Below are positions 10,470 through 19,203 of a stretch of 64,000 nucleotides of DNA, in pieces (the stretch's first letter is position 1; each line of letters starts with the position of its first letter). The notes under the pieces were generated by a model, which worked only from the letters and a program-made list of their open reading frames with translations, was not told the DNA's origin and made no database searches. Origin of the DNA: Erythrobacter tepidarius (GTDB taxonomy: Bacteria > Pseudomonadota > Alphaproteobacteria > Sphingomonadales > Sphingomonadaceae); the NCBI RefSeq assembly GCF_002155695.1, contig NZ_MUYJ01000005.1, forward strand, positions 1 through 64,000, written 5' to 3'. Made by a program: the position numbers and the translations under genes.

Positions 10470-11777
10470 CTACGCCCCTGCGTCGCCCAAGCGGGTCACC
10501 AGCAGCTTGTCGATGCGGCGGCCGTCCATGTCGATCACCTCGAAACGCCAGCCCTGATCGATGAAATGCTCGCCTTCCTGCGGCAGCTTCTTGAGCACCG
10601 ACAGAGCATAGCCCGCCGCCGTTCCGAACTCGCGGTGCTCGCCATATTCCAGCCCCAGCCGGTCTGCCAGCGCATCGGCTGACAAGGAACCGGCCACCAG
10701 CAGCGAGCCGTCCTCGCGCTCCACCACCTGCGGCAGATCGCCCTCGTCCTGATCGCTGGCGAAGGTGCCGACGATCGCGGTCAGCAGATCGACCGGGGTA
10801 ACGATGCCTTCGAAGTGGCCATATTCATCGTGCACCACCGCCATCGCCACTTCGGAGGATTGCAGGACGCGCAATGCGTCCATCGCGTCGAGCTGGTCGG
10901 GCACCACCTCCACCCGGCGCATCATCGCGCGGATCGAGATCTGCTTGCCGGCAACCATCGCCGCCAGCACCTCGCGCACCTTGACCACACCGAGGATCGT
11001 ATCGGGAGAACCCGCGGCCACCGGCAGCAGCGAATGCGGGCTGTCCTCGATGGTCTGGCGGATCTCGTCCCTGTCGGCATCGGCGTCGATCCAATCGACT
11101 TCTGTGCGCGGGGTCATCATCTCGCGCACCGGGCGCTCGGCAAGGCGGACGACGCCGGTGAGGATCTGGCGCTGCTCGGCCTCGATCACCCCCGAACGGG
11201 TCGCCTCGGCGAAGATCATCTGCAATTCCTCGGCCGTGACTGAAGCTTCGCCCCGTTCGCGCAGGCCGAACAGCGCGATCAGCGCCGCCGAGCTCTTGTC
11301 GAGCAGCCATACCAGCGGCGCCGCAGCGCGTGCCATCCAGGCCATCGGGCGCGCCATCACCAGCGACACCGGCACCGCCGCGCGCAGCGCCAGCTGCTTG
11401 GGGACGAGCTCTCCGACGATCAGGCTGACATAGGTGGTTAAGGCGATCACCAGCGCAAACCCGCTCTCGTCGGCATACTTGCGGGGCAGGCCGAGCCATG
11501 CGAGCCTTTCGCCCACCGGCCCGCCCAGGCTCGCGCCCGAATAGGCGCCGGCGATGATGCCGATCAGGGTGATGCCGATCTGCACCGTCGAGAGGAACTT
11601 GCCAGGGTCGGCCGCCAAGGCGATCGCGGTGCGCGCGCCGGCAGAACCCGCTTCCGCCCGCGCTTCGAGTGCGCTGGTCTTGGCCGAGACGATCGCGAGT
11701 TCGGACATGGCGAAGACGCCGTTGAGCACGATCAACCCGATGATGATCGCAAGGTCGGTCCATGGAAAAGGTGTCAC
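10470..11777 (-). CDS. Hemolysin/CorC-family (CNNM-type) membrane protein with CBS domains
   Basis: A 435-residue inner-membrane protein with the standard order DUF21 (CNNM) transmembrane domain (about residues 1-180), two CBS domains (about 200-330) and a C-terminal CorC/HlyC domain (about 345-430). Motifs seen are VLNGVFAMSELAIVSA, the helix IGITLIGIIAGAYSG and the CBS segment MMTPRTEVDWIDAD. The family has been linked to magnesium/cobalt tolerance or efflux; the hemolysin name is historical. The GTG at 11775-11777 is chosen because it places VTPFPWTDLAI at the N-terminus, where relatives begin. Upstream in-frame starts would add an Arg-rich extension. The gene converges on the bamF-like gene; the 140-base gap has short GC-rich inverted repeats that may act as terminators. 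Confidence 0.85.
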   Translation of the reverse strand: MTPFPWTDLAIIIGLIVLNGVFAMSELAIVSAKTSALEARAEAGSAGARTAIALAADPGKFLSTVQIGITLIGIIAGAYSGASLGGPVGERLAWLGLPRKYADESGFALVIALTTYVSLIVGELVPKQLALRAAVPVSLVMARPMAWMARAAAPLVWLLDKSSAALIALFGLRERGEASVTAEELQMIFAEATRSGVIEAEQRQILTGVVRLAERPVREMMTPRTEVDWIDADADRDEIRQTIEDSPHSLLPVAAGSPDTILGVVKVREVLAAMVAGKQISIRAMMRRVEVVPDQLDAMDALRVLQSSEVAMAVVHDEYGHFEGIVTPVDLLTAIVGTFASDQDEGDLPQVVEREDGSLLVAGSLSADALADRLGLEYGEHREFGTAAGYALSVLKKLPQEGEHFIDQGWRFEVIDMDGRRIDKLLVTRLGDAGA

Positions 11778-11961
11778 GCCCACTGCGCTACCACAAAAGC
11801 GCGCCCGTGCCAGCAGCGTGATGCGCCGGCCGGCAGCGCCATTGCGTTCAACCTGCATCAATCTGCCGCAGCCCAAGGCGCAAGGCGCAAGCGGCGGATT
11901 TCCTTGTCGTCAACTGATCGGCATGGCATCCTTTGCAACCAACCAGAGGGAGGTAAGCCTA

Positions 11962-12657
11962 ATGACTTTTTCACGTATCCTGCTTTCGAGCACCGCCGCG
12001 CTGGCACTGCTGGGCACCACGGCCTGTGTTACCGATCCGAATACCGGCGAGAAGAAAATCTCGCGGACCGCGATCGGCACCGGCCTCGGCGGCACGCTCG
12101 GCTACCTCCTCGGCGGGGCGATCGGGGGCGATGCCGGTCGCATCATCGGCGCCGGCATCGGCGGTTCGGCGGGCGCGATCATCGGCAAGCAGTATGACGA
12201 TCAGATCCGCGAGCTGAAGGAACAGACCGCCGGCAGCGGCGTCGATGTCGAGGAAATCGGCGATCAGGACGCGATCCTCGTGCGCCTGCCCGACGGGGTG
12301 ACCTTCGCCACTGGCTCGGCAGCGATCAACCCCGGCTTCTATGATACGCTCAACAGCGTGGCCGAGACGCTGATCAAGTATCCCAATAGCCTGATCGATG
12401 TTTACGGCTTCACCGACACCACGGGCTCGCCGGCAACCAACCAGCGCCTGTCGGAACAGCGGGCGCAGGCGGTAGCCGATTACCTCGCCGCGCGCGGTGT
12501 CGCCCGCGCCCGCATCGCCACACAGGGCTTCGGGGAAAGCTACGATTATCTGCGCGTCAAGACGGCCGACAACGTCAACGAACCGCTCAACCGCCGGGTC
12601 GAAATCAAGATCATCCCAGTCAGCCAGGACGACGTGCGCGCGGCCCGCGGCAACTGA
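11962..12657 (+). CDS. OmpA-family lipoprotein with glycine-zipper domain
   Basis: A 231-residue predicted outer-membrane lipoprotein. It has a signal peptide with a lipobox ending GTTAC (Cys 22). A glycine-rich zipper region follows (GTGLGGTLGYLLGGAIGG and further GxxxG repeats, about residues 38-80). The C-terminal OmpA/MotB-type peptidoglycan-binding domain has NQRLSEQRAQAVADYL and NRRVEIKI. Such proteins tether the outer membrane to peptidoglycan. The ATG at 11962 is preceded by a strong GAGGGAGGT ribosome site; the frame extends upstream without a plausible start. It is a single-gene unit, followed by a perfect hairpin at 12774-12795. Confidence 0.88.
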   Translation: MTFSRILLSSTAALALLGTTACVTDPNTGEKKISRTAIGTGLGGTLGYLLGGAIGGDAGRIIGAGIGGSAGAIIGKQYDDQIRELKEQTAGSGVDVEEIGDQDAILVRLPDGVTFATGSAAINPGFYDTLNSVAETLIKYPNSLIDVYGFTDTTGSPATNQRLSEQRAQAVADYLAARGVARARIATQGFGESYDYLRVKTADNVNEPLNRRVEIKIIPVSQDDVRAARGN

Positions 12658-12773
12658 GTATTCCGGAGCGGGGTCGGCTCGGCAGCCCCGTTTCCTCGCT
12701 CACCCGGCCCGAAAGCCGCATCGCCCTGGGGCGCGGTTACACTTGGCCCCTTCGGCTTGGAAACCGACCTTGC

Positions 12774-12800
12774 GGGCCAGCCTCAGGGCTGGCCCGTTTC
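12774..12800. terminator. Hairpin terminator between the OmpA-like gene and the CysQ-like gene
   Basis: GGGCCAGCC (12774-12782), loop TCAG and GGCTGGCCC (12787-12795) form a perfect nine-base-pair stem followed by GTTTCC. It lies between two converging genes and could serve either strand. Confidence 0.7.
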
Positions 12801-12832
12801 CGTTCCGCACCCGCATGGTTGCGCCTGGCGCT

Positions 12833-13609
12833 TCAACGCAGCGCCTTGGCCCGCTCCGCCAGCCGCTCGACCGCGGCGGCGTGGATCGCAGGCGAGCACA
12901 CCAGCACCCCGAAATCGCGCGGGTCGTGCTTGTTGTAGGCGAGCGGACGGCCGAAGGCATCGCTCACCTCTGCCCCCGCCTCGCGCGCGATCAGGGTTGC
13001 GGCGGCGATGTCCCATTCGTAACCCCAGCGCAAGGTAGCGACGAGATCGGCGCGGTCATCGGCCACCATCGCGATCCTGAGCGCGATCGCATTGGGCTGC
13101 TCGACCGCCACGAGATCGCTGTCCTCCTTGGGCAGGGTGTGGGCGGGCACCCGCGCCCCGGCAAATGTCGTGCGCCGGCTGGCCCGGATCGGCCGACCGT
13201 TGAGCCACGCCCCCTGTCCTGCCTGGGCCAGCCATTCCTCGCCCCGCGCCGGGGCAGAGAGCATACCGATCAGCGGCTTGTTGGCGCTCACCAGCGCCAC
13301 CGACACCGCCCAGCCATCGCGTCCGCGCACGAAATCGCGCGTGCCGTCGATCGGATCGACCAGCCAGATAAGCCCGCTCGCAGTGCGCTGCTTGTCGTCG
13401 GCGGTTTCCTCCGACAGCCAGCCCGCCGCAGGCAGCAGCAGGCGCAGCTCGCGCTTGAGGAAGCGGTCGACCTCGAGATCGGCCTCGCTCACCGGGTTGT
13501 TGGGGCTCTTGTCCCAGCTGGTCAGCGCGTGGCCTGCCCCCGGCCAGCGCGAATGGGCGATGCGGCCCGCCTCGCGGACAATCTCTTCAAGGCGGAACCT
13601 GTCAATCAT
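12833..13609 (-). CDS. cysQ: Inositol monophosphatase superfamily, CysQ-like 3'(2'),5'-bisphosphate nucleotidase
   Basis: A 258-residue metal-dependent phosphatase. Motifs of the inositol monophosphatase superfamily are present: SEETADD (about residue 66), WLVDPIDGTRDF (metal-binding Asp residues, about 81-92) and the C-terminal GYEWDIAAATLIAREAG. The DGTRDF sequence and the N-terminal NNPVSEADLEVD resemble CysQ, which removes the 3' phosphate of PAP from sulfate assimilation. An inositol-phosphatase activity cannot be excluded, and that matters because an inositol pathway lies about 23 kb away. The ATG at 13609 is preferred; upstream extension runs towards sucC. Confidence 0.8.
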   Translation of the reverse strand: MIDRFRLEEIVREAGRIAHSRWPGAGHALTSWDKSPNNPVSEADLEVDRFLKRELRLLLPAAGWLSEETADDKQRTASGLIWLVDPIDGTRDFVRGRDGWAVSVALVSANKPLIGMLSAPARGEEWLAQAGQGAWLNGRPIRASRRTTFAGARVPAHTLPKEDSDLVAVEQPNAIALRIAMVADDRADLVATLRWGYEWDIAAATLIAREAGAEVSDAFGRPLAYNKHDPRDFGVLVCSPAIHAAAVERLAERAKALR

Positions 13610-13722
13610 GAGAGGCTCGCTGTTGCGCCTGCACAGGATACTTTTCAAGAGGGTCGATCCGTGCTTAGGCGCCGCGTGGACGAACCTCTCCCGAAGACAG
13701 GCATTAAAGGGATCGATACGCA

Positions 13723-14922
<1,200 letters not shown>

Positions 14923-14932
14923 TCTGAGCTTC

Positions 14933-14950
14933 GCCCGCCCCCGGGCGGGC
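14933..14950. terminator. GC-only hairpin after sucC
   Basis: GCCCGCCC and GGGCGGGC flank two bases just after the sucC stop and can form a seven to eight base-pair stem. There is no T-run, so it may stabilise the transcript end instead of terminating by itself. Confidence 0.4.
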
Positions 14951-15028
14951 ATCCTCGCTGCCGTTCCTCGCCTTGGTCGGCCCGCTGCGGGCGCGCCGGC
15001 GCGCTTGCGGTCGCTGGCACGACCGGGG

Positions 15029-15544
15029 TCAGGGCTGGATGAAGCGCCTGAACCGGAACACCAGTTCGTGCGGCTTCGGCGTGTCGCTCTTCATCCGCAC
15101 CGCGATCAGCATCCCGCCCTCGCCATCGCAGCGATAGGTCACGGCGCTGAAATAAAGTGCGCAAGGCTCCGCCGAAAGCAGACGGAAGCTGAGCATCCCG
15201 TCCTTCTCCTCCCACCCGGTCAGATCGGGGTTGAAGTGCTTGAGCCGCAGCACCAGCGAGCCTTCGTGCTCCATCAGATACATGTGTTCGGTGAACATGA
15301 TCCCGCCCTCGGGCGTTTCCTGCACGAAGCTGCCAACCATGGTGTCGCCCGAGGGTGGCAGCCAGTCTTCGTGCGCCTCAGCCCCCGCAATACCTGTGCC
15401 GCTCCACTGGCCGACCAGCCATGTCGCCGCGTCGATCGTGGCAGGGGGCGAGACGAAATCCGGTTCACCCACCCGCGTTTCCTGCGCGATCACCGGCTGC
15501 GCGCCCAGCAGCGCCAGAACCGCGGCCCATCTTCTTATCAGCAT
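15029..15544 (-). CDS. DUF6265-like secreted protein
   Basis: A 171-residue protein with a cleavable signal peptide ([20 protein letters not shown]). The mature part contains [25 protein letters not shown] and [15 protein letters not shown], a pattern I associate with the DUF6265 family of small beta-barrel-like periplasmic proteins of unknown function. The ATG at 15544 has a GGAGGG ribosome site upstream; an ATG further upstream lacks one and would bury the signal peptide. It is convergent with sucC and divergent from etfB. Confidence 0.65.
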   Translation of the reverse strand: MLIRRWAAVLALLGAQPVIAQETRVGEPDFVSPPATIDAATWLVGQWSGTGIAGAEAHEDWLPPSGDTMVGSFVQETPEGGIMFTEHMYLMEHEGSLVLRLKHFNPDLTGWEEKDGMLSFRLLSAEPCALYFSAVTYRCDGEGGMLIAVRMKSDTPKPHELVFRFRRFIQP

Positions 15545-15681
15545 CGCTTCGCCCTCCCCCGCTGAAAAGCTAGGCCCGGCAGCGCGCGGGGTCAATCACT
15601 GGCGATATGAAGGCTTGACCGGTGCGGGCATGGCGGCAAGTGTCAGGCGCGCGGCGCTTGCGTTCAGCCGGGCAGATTAGC

Positions 15682-15697
15682 TTGACGTTTACGTAAA
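15682..15697. promoter_or_regulatory. Palindrome TTTACGTAAA upstream of etfB, resembling a LiuR-type operator
   Basis: TTGACGTTTACGTAAA lies 58 bases before the etfB start and contains the perfect ten-base palindrome TTTACGTAAA (15688-15697). From memory, MerR-family LiuR sites that control branched-chain amino acid and acyl-CoA oxidation genes in proteobacteria look similar, and etfBA belongs to that metabolism. The assignment to LiuR is inference. Confidence 0.45.
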
Positions 15698-15754
15698 GGC
15701 CAGCTAGGCCGCGCCGGTTATTTCGGACCATCCATTCGCAAGGAAGGAAGCCCC

Positions 15755-16501
15755 ATGAAGATCCTCGTCCCCGTCAAGCGGGTGATCGATTACAACGTCA
15801 AGCCGCGGGTCAAGGCCGATGGCACCGGCGTTGATCTGGCCAATGTCAAGATGAGCATGAACCCGTTTGACGAGATCGCGGTCGAGGAAGCCATCCGCCT
15901 CAAGGAAAAGGGCGCGGCGACCGAGATCGTCGCCGTCTCGATCGGCCCGGCCAAGGCCCAGGAAACCCTGCGCACCGCGCTGGCCATGGGGGCTGACCGT
16001 GCGATCCTCGTCGAAACCGACGAAGAGGTCGAGCCGCTGGCGGTGGCCAAGATCCTCAAGGCGATTGCCGACGAAGAACAGCCGGGCCTGGTGATCCTCG
16101 GCAAGCAGTCGATCTCGGATGATTCGAACCAGACCGGCCAGATGCTCGCCGCGCTGATGGGCCGTCCGCAGGGCACCTTTGCCAACACCGTCGAAGTCGA
16201 TGGCGACAGCGTGGTGGTCAAGCGCGAAGTCGATGGCGGCCTGCAGACCGTCAAGCTCGCGCTGCCCGCGATCATCACCACCGACCTGCGCCTCAACGAG
16301 CCGCGTTATGCCAGCCTGCCGAACATCATGAAGGCCAAGCAAAAGCCGCTCAGCGTCAAGACTCCGGGCGATTACGGCGTCGACATCGCCCCGCGCCTCA
16401 AGACCCTCAAGGTTGCCGAACCGCCGGTGCGCCAGGCGGGCGAAAAGGTCGCCGATGTCGCCGCGCTGGTCGAGAAGGTCAAGGCGCTCGGCCTCGCGTA
16501 A
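15755..16501 (+). CDS. etfB: Electron transfer flavoprotein subunit beta
   Basis: The beta subunit of the soluble ETF heterodimer that passes electrons from acyl-CoA dehydrogenases to the quinone pool. The 248-residue protein begins [14 protein letters not shown]. It shows the family segments [17 protein letters not shown] (about residues 39-55), [12 protein letters not shown] (about 124-135, nucleotide-binding loop) and [15 protein letters not shown]. An AAGGAAGGAAG ribosome site precedes the ATG. The partner etfA follows after 34 bases, and the pair ends at a clear hairpin. Confidence 0.95.
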   Translation: MKILVPVKRVIDYNVKPRVKADGTGVDLANVKMSMNPFDEIAVEEAIRLKEKGAATEIVAVSIGPAKAQETLRTALAMGADRAILVETDEEVEPLAVAKILKAIADEEQPGLVILGKQSISDDSNQTGQMLAALMGRPQGTFANTVEVDGDSVVVKREVDGGLQTVKLALPAIITTDLRLNEPRYASLPNIMKAKQKPLSVKTPGDYGVDIAPRLKTLKVAEPPVRQAGEKVADVAALVEKVKALGLA

Positions 16502-16535
16502 GCGCGCCGCGTCTCAAGGATAAGGAAGATTCGAG

Positions 16536-17465
16536 ATGAAGACTCTGGTTCTCGTCGAACATGACAACACCAAGCTGAACGACGCGACGCTGCCGGTGGT
16601 CACCGCGGCATCGAAGCTCGGCGAAGTGCACCTGCTGGTGGCTGGTCACAATTGCGGCAGCGTGGCGGAAGCCGCGGCGAAAATCGCGGGCGTGGCCAAG
16701 GTCCACGTCGCGGACGATCCGGCCTATGCCCACGGCCTCGCTGAAAACGTCGCCCCGCTCGCAGCCGGCCTGATGGCCGATCATGACGCCTTCCTCGCCC
16801 CCGCCACCACGAGCGGCAAGAACATCGCCCCGCGCGTCGCTGCCCACCTCGACGTGATGCAGGTGTCCGAAATCCTCTCGGTCGAAGGCCCCAAGACCTT
16901 CACCCGCCCGATCTACGCCGGCAACGCCATCGCCACGGTCGAAAGCACCGACGCCAAGCTGGTGATCACCGTGCGCGGCACCGCTTTCGAAAAGGCGGCG
17001 AGCGAGGGCGGTTCTGCCGCGATCGAAGCCGTGAGCGGCCCCGGCGATGCCGGCATCTCGAGCTTCGTCGGCGCGGAGATCGCCAAGAGCGAACGTCCGG
17101 AACTGACCAGCGCCAAGGTGATCGTCTCGGGCGGGCGCGCGCTCAAGGACGCGGAAACCTTCGAAGCCGTGATCACCCCGCTCGCCGACAAACTCGGCGC
17201 CGCGATCGGCGCGAGCCGCGCGGCGGTCGATGCGGGCTATGTGCCGAACGACTATCAGGTGGGCCAGACCGGCAAGATCGTGGCGCCGGAAGTCTATTTC
17301 GCCATCGGCATTTCGGGCGCGATCCAGCACTTGGCGGGGATGAAGGATTCGAAGGTCATCATCGCCATCAACAAGGACGAGGACGCGCCGATCTTCCAGG
17401 TCGCGGATATCGGCCTCGTCGCGGACCTGTTCACCGCCGTGCCGGAGCTGACCGCGGCGCTGTAA
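16536..17465 (+). CDS. etfA: Electron transfer flavoprotein subunit alpha
   Basis: The FAD-binding alpha subunit of ETF, partner of the preceding gene. The 309-residue protein has an N-terminal Rossmann-like half. The C-terminal FAD domain has [14 protein letters not shown] (about 188-201), [22 protein letters not shown] and the family motif [16 protein letters not shown] (about 265-280), followed by [10 protein letters not shown]. Length is normal for bacterial EtfA. It is the last gene of the etfBA unit; a terminator hairpin starts 33 bases after the stop. Confidence 0.95.
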   Translation: MKTLVLVEHDNTKLNDATLPVVTAASKLGEVHLLVAGHNCGSVAEAAAKIAGVAKVHVADDPAYAHGLAENVAPLAAGLMADHDAFLAPATTSGKNIAPRVAAHLDVMQVSEILSVEGPKTFTRPIYAGNAIATVESTDAKLVITVRGTAFEKAASEGGSAAIEAVSGPGDAGISSFVGAEIAKSERPELTSAKVIVSGGRALKDAETFEAVITPLADKLGAAIGASRAAVDAGYVPNDYQVGQTGKIVAPEVYFAIGISGAIQHLAGMKDSKVIIAINKDEDAPIFQVADIGLVADLFTAVPELTAAL

Positions 17466-17497
17466 CGAGCGATCGGACACCAACAGCCGAAAAAGCG

Positions 17498-17541
17498 AAG
17501 CCTCCGGTAGATTTCCGCAATTCACCGGGGGCTTTCCTTTA
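17498..17541 (+). terminator. Terminator of etfBA
   Basis: AAGCCTCCGGT (17498-17508) pairs with ACCGGGGGCTT (17524-17534), giving eleven pairs with one G-U, across a 15-base loop. It is followed by T-rich TTCCTTTA. Confidence 0.75.
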
Positions 17542-17558
17542 GGTCGCCCTTTCGGTCG

Positions 17559-17861
17559 ATAACCGCACCCAAAGGCGCGCCGCGCCGGCGCAATTGCCGC
17601 GCCCTCGGCTGCCGGATCGCCAATTTCTTCACCGAACGCTGGCATGTCGCCATCCGGGAAGAGAGCATCGCCCATGCGCGGGTGAGCGTCAGCCCCGAAG
17701 CGACGGTGGAGGACTGCGCCATCATCAACGCGGCCATTGCAGGCTGGCGGAAACGACCCGGGTGCAAGCCGATGCCGGGCATCCGCTGCGAACCGCGCAC
17801 AATATCGAGGGCACGGCGATGCGGCCCCATCTTGGCGAAAGCATCAGCTATTGGGTGTTGA
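17559..17861 (+). pseudogene. Possible remnant of a small gene
   Basis: A frame open from about 17512 to the TGA at 17861 has strongly GC-rich third codon positions between about 17560 and 17765, as real genes here do. It reads NFFTERWHVAIREESIAHAR and then SVSPEATVEDCAIINAAIAGW. There is no ATG, GTG or TTG start before this part; the codon at 17559-17561 is ATA followed by ACC GCA CCC AAA, so an original ATG may have been lost. The codon bias fades after about 17765 and the frame then runs into the 3' end of the opposing gene. I do not recognise the family. Confidence 0.3.
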
Positions 17862-19155
17862 GCACCGTGGTGAAGAAGTGCAGCCCCATCCCCACCAGCC
17901 CGCCCACCAGCGTGCCGTTGATGCGGATGAACTGGAGGTCGCGCCCCACCGCGCCCTCGACGCGGGCGGTGATGGTGGTCGCGTCCCAGCGCTTGACCGT
18001 TTCCGACACCAGCCGGACGATCTGATCGCCATAACGGGTGGCGACACCCACCATGGTGCGGCGGGCGAAGCGGTTGATCTGGTGTTGCAGCCGCGCGTCC
18101 TGCTGGAGCGCGTGGCCGAGTTCGGCGAGCATATTGCGCATTTCCTCGCCCATCCCGCTTTCGGGATCGCGCGCGCGGCGGATCAGCGACTGGCGGATGC
18201 GCTCCCACACCCCGGTCCACCACACCGCAACCGCCGGATTGGCGATCAGATCGCGCTTCATCTCTTCGACCTTGGCGCGGGTCTCGGGATCGTGCTGCAA
18301 GTCCTGGCCGAGCTTCGCCAGACCTTCCTCGATCTTGCCGCGCAGGGGGTGATCGGGGTTGACCAGCACCTCGGCCAGCAGCTTGTAAAGCCCGTCCAGC
18401 ACGCTCGAGGAGATGGTCTTGTCGAGGCCCGCCCAACGCAGCACCCCGGAAACGCGCTGATGGATGATCTCGCGCAGGGTCTCCTCATTGTCCTCGATGG
18501 TGAGGCCTGCCCACCTGACAAAGCCATCGATCAGCGGGATGTGGCGACGGTCGGCCATCGCGGTCTCGATCATCCGGCCCGCCAGCGGGGCAATGTCGAG
18601 TTTGGCGAGCTGGCCCGCGAGGCCGGCGCGCACCTGGTTGCCGAGCCGGTCTGGGTCGAGGCTTTCGAGCACCTCGGCCAGCAGTTCCGCCGCGCCCGAG
18701 GTGATGCGCGAGCGTTGGTCGATCTGGCCGTCTGCCCCGCGCGCGGGCGAAGCGGCGAGAAACTCTCCCGCCGCCCTGGCAATATTCATGCCCGACATCC
18801 GCCGTGCCACCACGGCGGGGGTGAGAAAGTTCTCGCGCAGGAACTGCGCCATGGTGTCGGCAATGCGATCCTTGTTTTCAGGGATGATCGCGGTGTGCGG
18901 AATCGGCAGGCCAAGCGGGTGACGGAACAGCGCCGTGACCGCGAACCAGTCGGCCAGCCCGCCCACCATCGCTGCCTCGGCGAAGGCGTTGACATAGCCC
19001 CACGCCGGATGCGCGGCGACCAGCCCATGGGTGGCGATGAAGAGCGCCGCCATCGCGGCCAGCATTCCGGTCGCCGTCCATCGCATCTGGCGCGCGCGGT
19101 CGACCGTCAGCGGCTGGCCGCGAAAGGTGAGAGGAATGGGGTGACGCGTCGGCAT
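17848..19155 (-). CDS. DUF445-family membrane-anchored protein
   Basis: A 435-residue protein of the DUF445 (YjiN-like) family, function unknown. Two hydrophobic segments near the N-terminus (TGMLAAMAALFIATHGLVAA, about 28-47) and the conserved NAFAEAAMVGGLADWFAVTA (about 56-75) are typical. The central part is a long helical region rich in Arg and Glu. A C-terminal hydrophobic anchor LVGGLVGMGLHFFTTVLNTQ closes it. This arrangement suggests an inner-membrane protein with a large helical domain. It shares a strand with the RND efflux genes just upstream but is 48 bases from them; whether it is cotranscribed is not clear. Confidence 0.85.
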   Translation of the reverse strand: MPTRHPIPLTFRGQPLTVDRARQMRWTATGMLAAMAALFIATHGLVAAHPAWGYVNAFAEAAMVGGLADWFAVTALFRHPLGLPIPHTAIIPENKDRIADTMAQFLRENFLTPAVVARRMSGMNIARAAGEFLAASPARGADGQIDQRSRITSGAAELLAEVLESLDPDRLGNQVRAGLAGQLAKLDIAPLAGRMIETAMADRRHIPLIDGFVRWAGLTIEDNEETLREIIHQRVSGVLRWAGLDKTISSSVLDGLYKLLAEVLVNPDHPLRGKIEEGLAKLGQDLQHDPETRAKVEEMKRDLIANPAVAVWWTGVWERIRQSLIRRARDPESGMGEEMRNMLAELGHALQQDARLQHQINRFARRTMVGVATRYGDQIVRLVSETVKRWDATTITARVEGAVGRDLQFIRINGTLVGGLVGMGLHFFTTVLNTQ

Positions 19156-19203
19156 TATTCCGGCCTTAACCCGCGGGGCCTGTCCGCGTCACGCTTTTGT
19201 CGC

